Shown here: positions 8,264 through 16,230 of the stretch, piece after piece
Layout: each line of letters begins with the position of its first letter
How positions within the stretch are numbered: the stretch's first letter is position 1
Origin: Kribbella sindirgiensis
Lineage (GTDB): Bacteria > Actinomycetota > Actinomycetes > Propionibacteriales > Kribbellaceae
NCBI RefSeq assembly: GCF_004331435.1
Contig: NZ_SJKA01000018.1
Location: forward strand, 62,001-126,000
Length of the DNA: 64,000 nt
Direction of reading: 5' to 3'
The notes under the pieces: model-generated
Seen by the model: the letters and a program-made list of their open reading frames with translations, nothing else
What the model was told of the DNA's origin: nothing
Database searches by the model: none
Program-made: the position numbers and the translations under genes

Positions 8264-9723
8264 GGAAGGCTCCGGACCGCGTCGCCGGCGCCGGAAAGGT
8301 TGTCCAGCATCATTTCCGAGTATTTCCGGCTCAGTACGACGCCCTCCGCGCCGCCCTCGAACGCGGCCAGCGTCGCGTCCCGCACGGACTCGCGGGTGCA
8401 CCGGGTCAGCTCGCCCTCGTTGTCGTCCCAGTTGATCTTGGTGCCGAGGTCCCGCGGCGCCTCCAGCCCGCGCTGTTTCGCCACCCCGACCGGGATGTCG
8501 ATGTCGATCCCCGGGTAGATCTTGCTCTGCCCGCCGACACCCGCCACGGCCCGCTCGGTCTCCCGCCGTACGTAGTCCGCGGTGAATCCGGTCTGCGGCA
8601 GCTTCTCGTAATCTCCTTCGTCGAGCTGCAGAAGCTTCATCATCAGCGGGTAGACGTCCTCCGGCTCCGCGTCGGCGAACAGGGCACCGCAGATGCTCTT
8701 CACCCACGTGAAGAACCGCGGTCCAGCACAGTTGTTGTAGATGACGACCTTGACGAAGTCCGAGAACTTCGCCATCTCGGTGTAGTCCTGGTCCGCTCGG
8801 TAGAACGGGCTGAACGAGATGTTGTGATAAACATGCCAGCCCACCTGCACCTCGGGTGCGATCGCCTTGGCCACGCCGTAGATGTCGCGGTACAGCTGCC
8901 GCTGACTCTCGGTCCACAACGTCTGCCAGGCCAGCACCTCGGGGAAGTTCAGCAGGATCCGCCAGAACGCCACGAACGCGCCGTCCACCGGGCGCTCTCC
9001 GGCGCCCACCCGCTGGTTCCAGTCGACCAACTCGCGGTACCCGCGCAGCGCGCGGTCGACGTCGATGCCCCGCTCGCGAGCGATCCGCTGGCAGTGCTGG
9101 CAGAAGCACCCGACCTCGGGTACATCGACCGTGCCCTGCATCAGCATGTTCAGTGGCCCGGGTCGCTCCGAGCACCAGGCCAGCCCGTCGAGCTGGTAGC
9201 TCTGCAGGTAGTCCTCGACGAACCCCAGGTGCCAGTTGCGGTAGTCCGGGTTGTTGAAGCAGGGCCGCCGCCCCGGTCGTCCCCAGGCGTCGACCTCGAG
9301 CACCTTGGCGAAGTTCGGGTAGGTCCGCAGCTCGCGCGCGCCGCCGCTCTCCTCCATCCACGCGAACGACTTCATCCCGCGCTCGCGGGCCTTCGGGAGC
9401 ACCTCGCCGAGCAAGTCGAATTCCGGATTTTCCGGCGCCTTTCCGACCGCGCCGAGCACGGTATTTCCGTAGTACTGCGGGTGCGGGGTCGCGTAGTTGC
9501 CCCCGACCCAGCCGAGGTCGTACTCGCCCACCCCGTGGTCCGGGAGCGGGTGCCCGGGGATCTGCCGCCCGCCGGTTCCCCGGGTCCAGGTCGGCGTGGC
9601 CAGGAACAGCGCGTTCACCGCGCCGCGTTCGGCCAGGATGTCGAGCGTCCGGTCGACACCTTCGTCGACGAACGAGATGGCTCCGATCTGCATGGCAACG
9701 AGCCGGTCCGGCACGGTGCTCAC
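8260..9723 (-). CDS. Putative glycoside hydrolase, TIM-barrel (GHL6-like)
   Basis: A 487-residue cytoplasmic protein related in layout to its downstream neighbour. It has a barrel start (MQIGAISFVDEGVDRT), a DGLAWCSERPGPLN strand, the cysteine cluster CFCQHCQRIA and late acidic residues (KINWDDNEGE) that could be catalytic. It lacks the trimerisation and C-terminal beta domains. The GTG start at 9723 overlaps the permease stop (GTGA). Its place in the sugar ABC operon implies hydrolysis of the imported glycan. No experimentally characterised homolog is recognised, and an isomerase-like role cannot be excluded. Confidence 0.72.
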   Translation of the reverse strand: MSTVPDRLVAMQIGAISFVDEGVDRTLDILAERGAVNALFLATPTWTRGTGGRQIPGHPLPDHGVGEYDLGWVGGNYATPHPQYYGNTVLGAVGKAPENPEFDLLGEVLPKARERGMKSFAWMEESGGARELRTYPNFAKVLEVDAWGRPGRRPCFNNPDYRNWHLGFVEDYLQSYQLDGLAWCSERPGPLNMLMQGTVDVPEVGCFCQHCQRIARERGIDVDRALRGYRELVDWNQRVGAGERPVDGAFVAFWRILLNFPEVLAWQTLWTESQRQLYRDIYGVAKAIAPEVQVGWHVYHNISFSPFYRADQDYTEMAKFSDFVKVVIYNNCAGPRFFTWVKSICGALFADAEPEDVYPLMMKLLQLDEGDYEKLPQTGFTADYVRRETERAVAGVGGQSKIYPGIDIDIPVGVAKQRGLEAPRDLGTKINWDDNEGELTRCTRESVRDATLAAFEGGAEGVVLSRKYSEMMLDNLSGAGDAVRSLP

Positions 9724-10535
9724 CCCTTCATTCCTGTCATCGTGATGCCTTGGATGAAATAGCGCTGGGCAAAGAGGAAGACGGCGATGACGGGAACCAC
9801 CGAGACGGTCGCCCCGCACATCAGCAGACTGATCTGGGTGAAGTACTCGCCCTGGAACTGGGCCAGCGCCACCGGCAGCGTCTGCAGGTTCTCGGAATTG
9901 ATGTAGATCAGCGGGCCGAACAGGTCGTTCCACGACTCCAGGAACGTGAACACCCCGATCGCGGCCAGCGCCGGTTTGGTCTGCGGCAGCATGATCCGCC
10001 AGTAGATGCCGAACGTGGACGCGCCGTCGATCTTGCCGGCATCCTCGAGTTCCTGCGGAACGGTCAGGAACGACTGCCGCATCAGGAACGTCGCGAACAC
10101 CGGCGTGAGCACCTTCGGCACCCACAGCGGATACTGCGTGTCCACCCAGCCGATCTGCCGGAAAACGATGTACTGCGGGATCAGGTACGCGATCCCCGGG
10201 ATGATCGAGGTGGCGAGCAGCACCATGAACGCGGCGTCCCGGCCGGCGAACCGCAGCCGCGCGAAGGCATAACCGGCCATCGACGCGACGATCAGGATCC
10301 CGATCACGTTCAGCCCGGCGAGTTTCACGCTGTTCCAGAGGAACACCGGGATCAGCTCGAACACCTGCCGGTAGTTGTCCCAGTGCGCGTCCGTCGGCAG
10401 GAACTTCGGCGGCACGCTCAGCACCTTCGCCTCCGGCCGCAGCGAGGCACTGATCATCCACACCAGCGGCGCCAGGAAAACGATGGCGAACAAGGACATC
10501 ACGACGTACTGCGAGGTCTTGGAAACGAGTCTCAT
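9720..10535 (-). CDS. Carbohydrate ABC transporter permease (MalG type)
   Basis: A 271-residue inner-membrane permease of the CUT1 sugar importer class with six predicted membrane segments. The EAA loop (ELEDAGKIDGASTFGIYWR then MLPQTKPA) contacts a shared ATPase that is not encoded here, as is common for actinobacterial CUT1 operons served by a remote MsiK-like ATPase. The ATG at 10535 overlaps the upstream permease stop (ATGA). Confidence 0.93.
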   Translation of the reverse strand: MRLVSKTSQYVVMSLFAIVFLAPLVWMISASLRPEAKVLSVPPKFLPTDAHWDNYRQVFELIPVFLWNSVKLAGLNVIGILIVASMAGYAFARLRFAGRDAAFMVLLATSIIPGIAYLIPQYIVFRQIGWVDTQYPLWVPKVLTPVFATFLMRQSFLTVPQELEDAGKIDGASTFGIYWRIMLPQTKPALAAIGVFTFLESWNDLFGPLIYINSENLQTLPVALAQFQGEYFTQISLLMCGATVSVVPVIAVFLFAQRYFIQGITMTGMKG

Positions 10536-11470
10536 GTGTAGAACACCCACCTCTTCTGCAGCTTCCACTGCAGGTAGGTGACGGCCGCGATCACCGCGAA
10601 GAGGATCCACGCCATCGCCGAGGCGTAGCCGACCTTCCCGTAGCTGAACGCGTTCTGGTAGATGTTGAAGATGTAGACGCTGGTGGCGTGGCCCGGCCCG
10701 CCCTTGGTCATCACGTAGATCAGGCCGAACACCTGGAACGACGTGATGAACTGCGTGATCAGCAGGAACAGGAAATGCGGTGTCAGCAACGGCAGCGTGA
10801 TGTAGCGCAGCCGCTGCCACGCACCCGCCCCGTCGATCCGCGCGGACTCGAAGTACTCGGCCGGCAGCCCCTGCAGCCCCGCGAGCAGGATGATCATCGG
10901 ATACCCGATGCCCTGCCAGACGCTGACCATGATCACCGCCGGCATCGCCCAGCTCGAGCTCGACAGCCACTGCGGGCCGTGGATCCCGAGCTGGTCGAGC
11001 AGCCCGTTGATCACCCCGTTGTCCGGCTGGAAGAACCAGAACCAGACGAACCCGATCGCCACCACGTTCGTGACGTACGGCGCGAAGTACGCCGTCCGGA
11101 AGAACGCGACACCCCGGATCGGGCGGGCGCAGAGCAACGCCAGTACCAGCCCGATGCCGATCGTCAACGGAATGCTCGCCAGCGTGAAGTAGACGGTGTT
11201 CTTGAAGGTCTGCAGGAACAGAGGATCGTCGCCGAACATTTCGGTGAAGTTCCGCAACCCGACGAACTTCGGGGCCGCGATCCCGTTCCAGTCGGTCAGC
11301 GACGCGGCCATCGAGACCAGGATCGGGAAGAACTGGAAGGCCACGACGCCGACCACGATCGGGCTGATGAACAGCCAGCCGGTGAGGTTCTGCCGGCGCC
11401 GCGCCCGCCGGACGTCGGCCACCTGGACGCCGCCGCGGTCCCGCGCCATCGTGATGGTTGCCATCGACAT
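10532..11470 (-). CDS. Carbohydrate ABC transporter permease (MalF type)
   Basis: A 312-residue permease with six predicted membrane segments and the EAA loop PAEYFESARIDGAGAWQRLR. Three possible starts cluster: TTG 11473, ATG 11470 (overlapping the binding-protein stop as TGATG) and ATG 11464. The ribosome site GAAGGG is only 3 bases before ATG 11470 but 9 before ATG 11464, so the true N-terminus may be two residues shorter than given. It pairs with the downstream MalG-type subunit. Confidence 0.92.
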   Translation of the reverse strand: MSMATITMARDRGGVQVADVRRARRRQNLTGWLFISPIVVGVVAFQFFPILVSMAASLTDWNGIAAPKFVGLRNFTEMFGDDPLFLQTFKNTVYFTLASIPLTIGIGLVLALLCARPIRGVAFFRTAYFAPYVTNVVAIGFVWFWFFQPDNGVINGLLDQLGIHGPQWLSSSSWAMPAVIMVSVWQGIGYPMIILLAGLQGLPAEYFESARIDGAGAWQRLRYITLPLLTPHFLFLLITQFITSFQVFGLIYVMTKGGPGHATSVYIFNIYQNAFSYGKVGYASAMAWILFAVIAAVTYLQWKLQKRWVFYT

Positions 11471-12771
11471 CAACCCTTCAACGCGTTCTCCACCTGGGAC
11501 TTGACGCCTTGGAGCACGTCACCGACGGGTTTCTCGCAGTTGTAGGCGGTGTCCAGCGCCGGCCGGTACAGCTCGCGGGCGCCGATCGTGTTCTTCGTCT
11601 GGTTGGTCGCGGTGAGATGCTTGGCCGCCTCGGCGAACAGCCCGATGTGCTCGGGTGCCTTCCCGTTCGGCGCCAGCTCGGCCGCGGCCTTCAGGTTGAT
11701 CGGCGTGAAGGCGCCGCCCTGGAGCAGGAGCTTGCCGCCGTCCTCACTCGCGAGGTACTTGAGCAGCTCCCAGGCCTGGTCCGGGTTCTTCGCCTTCTTC
11801 GGGACGCAGAACACGATCACGCTCGACTCGGTCCTCTGCTCCACGTCACCAGGCGGCGGGGCGACGTCCCAGGTGAAATCCTTGACCGCGGACCGCAGGT
11901 ACGGGACCGTGCCGAAGGTCGCGAACATCATCGCGATCTTTCCCTGAGCGAACATTTGGTTCTGCACATTGTCCTGCTGCAGCATCGACCACGGCGGCTG
12001 CACCTTGTCCTTGCAGGTCAGGTCGGTCGCCCACTGCAGCGCCTCGACCTCCTTCGACCCGGGCAGCGTGAACTGTGTGCCGTCCTTGGAGAAGATGCCA
12101 GTCTCGCTGCCGTGGTTGACGGTGAACGTCTGCTCGTAGCCGGTGTCCAGGTACACGAGAGCGCCGTACTGCTTCTTCGCCGGGTCGGTGAGCTTCTTCG
12201 CAGCCGCCTCGAAGTCCGACCAGGTCCAGCCCTGCGACGACCAGGTCGTCGGCGGCAGCGGTACGCCGGCCTGCTTGAACAGATCGGCGTTGTAGAAGAT
12301 CAGCCGCGGCTGGTACCCGAGCACCCACGCGGTGTGCGAACCGTCCGGCTGCAGGGGGAACTCGAACGTCTCCTTGGCGTACTGCGACGTGTCGAGCTTG
12401 TCCTTCTCGATGTAGGGCTTCAGGTCGAGCAGCGCCCCCTGCTGGGAGAAGCCGCGGACGAAGTCGTCGTTGATCCGCATCACGTCCGGCGGGCTGCCGC
12501 CGGCGATCAGGGTGCGCATCTTGGTGTCGTACTCCTGGGTGACCGCGGGCTGGATGGTGACCTGCGTTCCCGAGTCCTTCTCGAACGCCTGGATCGCCTG
12601 CTCCAGCGGGTTGCCCTTGACCTGTTCCCAGTTGAGGAAGGTCAGGCCCTTCTTGCCGCCGCTGCTTGCGTTGCCGTTGCCACCGCAGCCGGCCAGCAGG
12701 CCGGCGGCCGTCAGTCCCGTCAGACCGGCGAGAAACCTGCGGCGGTTCAGGTTGGAGAGGTTGGTCTGCAC
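11470..12771 (-). CDS. Sugar ABC transporter substrate-binding lipoprotein
   Basis: Extracytoplasmic solute-binding protein of family 1 (CUT1), 433 residues and first gene of the carbohydrate operon. The N-terminus has a twin-arginine-like motif (NRRRFLAGLTGL) and lipobox (LLAGC), giving a membrane-anchored receptor. The GTG at 12771 is chosen because GGGAG lies six bases upstream; longer in-frame versions would run through the operator region. Downstream permeases, hydrolases and malate synthase follow with overlaps or very short gaps. The ligand is probably an oligosaccharide. Confidence 0.92.
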   Translation of the reverse strand: MQTNLSNLNRRRFLAGLTGLTAAGLLAGCGGNGNASSGGKKGLTFLNWEQVKGNPLEQAIQAFEKDSGTQVTIQPAVTQEYDTKMRTLIAGGSPPDVMRINDDFVRGFSQQGALLDLKPYIEKDKLDTSQYAKETFEFPLQPDGSHTAWVLGYQPRLIFYNADLFKQAGVPLPPTTWSSQGWTWSDFEAAAKKLTDPAKKQYGALVYLDTGYEQTFTVNHGSETGIFSKDGTQFTLPGSKEVEALQWATDLTCKDKVQPPWSMLQQDNVQNQMFAQGKIAMMFATFGTVPYLRSAVKDFTWDVAPPPGDVEQRTESSVIVFCVPKKAKNPDQAWELLKYLASEDGGKLLLQGGAFTPINLKAAAELAPNGKAPEHIGLFAEAAKHLTATNQTKNTIGARELYRPALDTAYNCEKPVGDVLQGVKSQVENALKG

Positions 12772-12795
12772 CGGAATCTCCCATCCGCGAGGGAT

Positions 12796-12854
12796 GAATA
12801 CGTATACACTTCCAGATACTGAATACGTATACACACGTCTCTTGGCGTGGTCAA
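12796..12854 (-). promoter_or_regulatory. Operon promoter with twin LacI-type operators
   Basis: On the minus strand TTGACC (12849-12854) and TATACG (12826-12831) are 17 bases apart. The 14-bp sequence GAATACGTATACAC occurs twice, at 12796-12809 and 12821-12834, exactly 25 bp apart. Each copy contains the palindrome ATACGTAT with the central CG usual for LacI-family sites. One copy covers the -10 box and the other lies in the early transcribed region. The adjacent divergent LacI-type gene is the likely repressor. Confidence 0.7.
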
Positions 12855-12909
12855 CGCCTGGTGCGCACACTCTTCAGTAGGGTTCGGGGATCACGAGGGG
12901 AGGCGGACG

Positions 12910-13932
12910 ATGACACGACCACCGACGAGTCGCGACCTGGCGCGTCTGGCCGGGGTGTCGCAGGCGACCGTGTCGCGGGTGCTGACCAACAACCCGAAGG
13001 TCAACCCGGAGACCCGAGCCCGGGTCCTGCAGGTGCTGAAGGACGCGAACTACACGCCGAACGCCCTCGCCCGGGCGATGAAGACCGGCCGGACCGACAC
13101 CATCGGCGTGTTCATGACCCGGGTGACCAGCCCGTTCCATGCCGAGCTGCTCGACGAGATCGGCCGGGTGCTGAGCTCGATGGGCCTGCACATGATCCTG
13201 TGGAACATCGAGCACGATCCCGAGGAAACGGTCGCCGCGGTCCTCCAGCAGCGACTCGTCGACGGGTTCGTGCTGACGTCGGCGACGTACGACTCGAAAC
13301 TGCACACGATGGCGCTCGCGTCCGGGACGCCGACCGTGCTGCTGCACCGCGGGATCGACGGGCTCGACTGCGACCAGGTCGTCGGCGACAACTGGCAGGG
13401 CGCGTACGACGCCGGCCGGTACCTCGTCGACGCCGGCCACACCGACATCGGGCTGGTGACGCTCCGGGCGACCGGGAACACCTCACGCGACCGCGACGCC
13501 GGGTTCCGCGCCGCGCTGGCCGACGCCGGCGTGAAGCTGAAGCCCAGCAACGTGATCACGGTCGGGGTCCCGCACGCCGACGGCCACGCCGCCGCCGAGA
13601 AACTACTGTCCCGCAAGAAGCCGCCGACCGCGATCTACACGATCACCGACCTGCTCGCCTTCGGCATCCTCGACGGCGCCCGCGCGATCGGCGCCCACGT
13701 CCCCGACGACGTCTGGGTGATCGGCTTCGACAACACCGACATGGCCGCCTGGGAATCCTTCGACCTCACCTCGGTCGAACAACCCGTCCACGCCATCGTC
13801 GAAACCGGCATCGACCTCCTCCGCGACCGCATCGCCGACCCCGACCGCCCCACCCAGATCGTCACCCTCCCCTGTCCCCTCGCCATCCGCGGCTCCACCG
13901 CGAACCGTCCGCTCAGTGCGGCAAAGGATTGA
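12910..13932 (+). CDS. LacI-family transcriptional regulator
   Basis: A 340-residue DNA-binding repressor. The N-terminal helix-turn-helix and hinge (SRDLARLAGVSQATVSRVL, then YTPNALARAMKTG) occupy residues 6-60, followed by a periplasmic-binding-like sensor domain ending in the typical GFDNTDMA and LTSVEQP blocks. The ATG at 12910 is preceded by GAGG; an upstream in-frame extension to 12847 lacks a ribosome site and would enter the operator region. It is divergent from the carbohydrate operon, which it probably represses until a sugar ligand binds. Confidence 0.93.
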   Translation: MTRPPTSRDLARLAGVSQATVSRVLTNNPKVNPETRARVLQVLKDANYTPNALARAMKTGRTDTIGVFMTRVTSPFHAELLDEIGRVLSSMGLHMILWNIEHDPEETVAAVLQQRLVDGFVLTSATYDSKLHTMALASGTPTVLLHRGIDGLDCDQVVGDNWQGAYDAGRYLVDAGHTDIGLVTLRATGNTSRDRDAGFRAALADAGVKLKPSNVITVGVPHADGHAAAEKLLSRKKPPTAIYTITDLLAFGILDGARAIGAHVPDDVWVIGFDNTDMAAWESFDLTSVEQPVHAIVETGIDLLRDRIADPDRPTQIVTLPCPLAIRGSTANRPLSAAKD

Positions 13933-14082
13933 CCCGAGTCGCGACCAGCAGACCACCCGGACACCGCCCTTCCGTCGGGAAACCGTCTGGCCCCTGGTGC
14001 GGCGCGCCGAACTGGTGGCCGCGGACAGGATCTGGTGACTGGAGACACGCAATAACCTGTGTCGCGCCCCTGCGGGCCTCGT
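13933..14082. other. Convergent intergenic region
   Basis: 150 bp between convergent genes. A weak hairpin is seen at 14045-14062 (GACAC and GTGTC arms). The 17-base stretch around 14045 also resembles one at 24202 (see findings). No gene is seen. Confidence 0.4.
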
Positions 14083-14934
14083 TCATAGCTTGGTGAGTTC
14101 CGCCGGCGTCTCCGCGGTGGTTTCGTGGCCCGCGCGCCACTGTTCAACGGTCCGAAGGATCCAGTACAGCAGGAACAGCGCGAGCAAAGCGGTCTCGACC
14201 GCGAGGAGCGCCTTGCCCCAGGCGATGAGTCCGATCGCCAAGGAGACGAACATCGCAGCCGCGATCACGCCGTAGGCACCTGTGAAGACCTTCCGCTCCG
14301 GCGCTCGCGCAGGCAGGTGACGCTGCCCCATCGTGCTCAGGGAGACGATGACGATCATGACCACGAACAGGAGAGCAGCTGCCAGGTAGTGCGCCCTGCG
14401 GTCGAAGGTCTCCCGCGAAGCGGCGAACCAGATGATCCCCGCCAGCCAGAGGGCCACCGAAACCACCAGTCCCAGGTACTGCTTCCAGGTCCACTTCGCC
14501 TTCTTCTTCGAAGTCAGCCCGATGACGAGCGAGGCCAGCAGGGCCAGGCCGCCGACCACGAAGTACGCGAACATGTTGTTCCCGATGTCCGCTGCCGCCT
14601 GCCGCGAGATGACCTCTTCGGACCAGCAGCTGCCCGCGTTCGGCGTCGGCACGAAGGCGACGACCGGGGCGAGCAGACCACCGATGTTCAGCAGCACGTC
14701 CTTGAAAGTCGTCTTGCCTTTCAGGACGATCATGCACACGCCCACCGTGACCAGGCAGCCGATGAACACCGCGTGTACCGGCGTGTAGTAGTACGCACTG
14801 ATCGATCCCTGCCAGCAGCCCGACGGCGCCTTGCCGTGCTCGCGCAGCACCGCCACCCCGAGCAGGATCAGGGCTGCGATCATCGCCAGCCGTAGGTAGT
14901 TGTACGTCCGCTTCTCGAAGTCCTCGGAGTCCAT
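14083..14934 (-). CDS. Multi-pass membrane protein of unknown function
   Basis: A 283-residue protein with about seven to eight predicted membrane segments. The first follows a short cytoplasmic N-terminus (MDSEDFEKRTYNYLRLA). A conserved-looking extracytoplasmic element SISAYYYTPVHAVFIG lies between segments 1 and 2, and two cysteines (SGCWQGS and AGSCWSEE) may form an external disulfide. The ATG at 14934 has GGGAGGAAA six bases upstream. It stands alone, convergent to the LacI gene. No function is assigned. Confidence 0.82.
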   Translation of the reverse strand: MDSEDFEKRTYNYLRLAMIAALILLGVAVLREHGKAPSGCWQGSISAYYYTPVHAVFIGCLVTVGVCMIVLKGKTTFKDVLLNIGGLLAPVVAFVPTPNAGSCWSEEVISRQAAADIGNNMFAYFVVGGLALLASLVIGLTSKKKAKWTWKQYLGLVVSVALWLAGIIWFAASRETFDRRAHYLAAALLFVVMIVIVSLSTMGQRHLPARAPERKVFTGAYGVIAAAMFVSLAIGLIAWGKALLAVETALLALFLLYWILRTVEQWRAGHETTAETPAELTKL

Positions 14935-15000
14935 GAGTGTTTCCTCCCGACGAGTCTCCCCTTACCTGTTCGGAGGATCGGGAGCCCTCGGGAGATACCT

Positions 15001-15441
15001 TCAGACCGGTATGGAGTCGTAGCGGGACGAGACCTCCTTGCGGGCCACCGGGTCGGTGATCGCGTTGGCCGGCAGTTCGCCGAGTTCGACGAACATCTTC
15101 TCCAGGCCGCCGGGCACCATCAGCGTCAGGAACCGGCCGCCGCCAGGCCCGGCCGTGATGGTGTGCGCGGTGTCCTTCGGGACCAGGACGTACGTGCCGG
15201 CCGCGGCCGCGATCGGCTCACCGCCGACGGTGAACGTGAACTCGCCGTCCAGTACGAAGAACGACTCCTCGAACCCGTGGTGCAGGTGCGGCACCGTCCA
15301 CGGCCCGCCGGCCTCACCCGCGAACTCGGTCAGCGAGAACGCGCCGGTGACGGCGTCGTCGGCGAGCACCCGCATCCGCGCCACTCCGAGGTCGACGGTC
15401 CGCCCCTCGCCCGATGTCACCACATGTGCGTGCCCTGTCAT
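15001..15441 (-). CDS. Cupin-domain protein
   Basis: A small 146-residue single-cupin protein. The metal-binding motif 1 is VPHLHHGFEESFFVLDGEF (two His, Glu) and motif 2 is around DTAHTITAG (His). Such proteins include dioxygenases, isomerases and sugar or quercetin-type binding proteins; the reaction is not known. The ATG at 15441 is preferred; GTG at 15450 would add three residues. It is divergent from an HxlR regulator with shared repeats between them, which suggests redox or electrophile control. Confidence 0.85.
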   Translation of the reverse strand: MTGHAHVVTSGEGRTVDLGVARMRVLADDAVTGAFSLTEFAGEAGGPWTVPHLHHGFEESFFVLDGEFTFTVGGEPIAAAAGTYVLVPKDTAHTITAGPGGGRFLTLMVPGGLEKMFVELGELPANAITDPVARKEVSSRYDSIPV

Positions 15442-15510
15442 CGTCCCCACCGCCTTCGCCTGGATGTACTTCCACAGTCGTCCGGCCGCAGGTACAGGGC
15501 AACATCAAAA

Positions 15511-15553
15511 TCTGAAGGTGCCTTCCGGCCGGGGCAGGACGACTCTGAAGGTG
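15511..15553. promoter_or_regulatory. Repeats between the cupin and HxlR genes
   Basis: TCTGAAGGTG occurs at 15511-15520 and 15544-15553, 33 bp apart (about three helical turns). The first copy is part of the inverted repeat GAAGGTGCCTTC (15514-15525). The position between divergent genes suggests binding sites for the HxlR protein. Confidence 0.4.
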
Positions 15554-16230
15554 TGCGCGGGTACGGCCAGTTCTGTCCGATCGCCAGGAGCTCCGAACTC
15601 CTGGCGGAACGCTGGACGCCGATCATCGTGCGGAACCTGTTGAACGGGTGCCGGACGTTCAACGAGATCCGTCAAGGAGCGCCCGGTATCTCCACGGCGC
15701 TGCTCGCCCAGCGGCTCGACGTCCTCGAGCGCCACGGCGTACTGCGTCGTACCGTCGACGGCCGGTCCGTCACGTACGGGCTGACCGAGATGGGGCAGGC
15801 GCTGCGGCCCGTGCTGGATGTCATGGGGCAGTGGGGCGCGCGCTGGCTGGAGATCGAGCCGGGGCACCTGGAGCCGGCGTACGTGCTCTGGGCAACGATG
15901 AAGCTGGTGGACCTGGACAAGATCCCGGACGGTACGACCGTGGTCAGGTTCGAGCTGCGTGATCGTCCCGCGGAGCAGTACTGGTTGTTGCTTCGCCGGC
16001 CGCAACCTGAGCTGTGCAGCAGATCCAGCGGGTACGCCGAGGACCTGGTCTGCCGGACCGACGCGAGGACGCTCGTCGACCTGCACCTCGAACAGTTGCC
16101 GTATCCGCAGGCGATCCGGACCGGACGCGTCGAGCTGATCGGTCCGCCGCGGCTGTGCAAGGACTTCCCGGGATGGTTCCGCAGCAGCCCGTTCGCGGCG
16201 TACGTGCCGTCAGTTGCGCAGGCGCGGTAG
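15553..16230 (+). CDS. HxlR-family winged-helix regulator
   Basis: A 225-residue regulator. The N-terminal HxlR winged helix contains the conserved cysteine (YGQFCPIARSSELLAERW), then NGCRTFNEI and PGISTALLAQRLDVLERHG. A C-terminal extension of about 110 residues is longer than in classical HxlR proteins and may be a sensor domain. The GTG at 15553 begins the domain with little margin; GAAGG lies almost directly before it, so the start is not certain. The 3' end overlaps the convergent F420-oxidoreductase gene by 21 bp. Confidence 0.87.
   Translation: MRGYGQFCPIARSSELLAERWTPIIVRNLLNGCRTFNEIRQGAPGISTALLAQRLDVLERHGVLRRTVDGRSVTYGLTEMGQALRPVLDVMGQWGARWLEIEPGHLEPAYVLWATMKLVDLDKIPDGTTVVRFELRDRPAEQYWLLLRRPQPELCSRSSGYAEDLVCRTDARTLVDLHLEQLPYPQAIRTGRVELIGPPRLCKDFPGWFRSSPFAAYVPSVAQAR

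Noticed and set aside
8264..9361. N-terminal extension of the 676-residue hydrolase
   Set aside because: It lies inside the upstream hydrolase gene in another frame and has biased, non-homologous sequence; GTG 8263 has the operon-typical overlap.
13603..14147. Minus-strand frames behind the LacI gene
   Set aside because: No ribosome site or domain pattern; they are antisense to the LacI coding region.
15415..15427. Second copy of the 23236 palindrome (GTCACCACATGTG)
   Set aside because: Only 13 of 18 bases, not symmetric, and within the cupin coding sequence.
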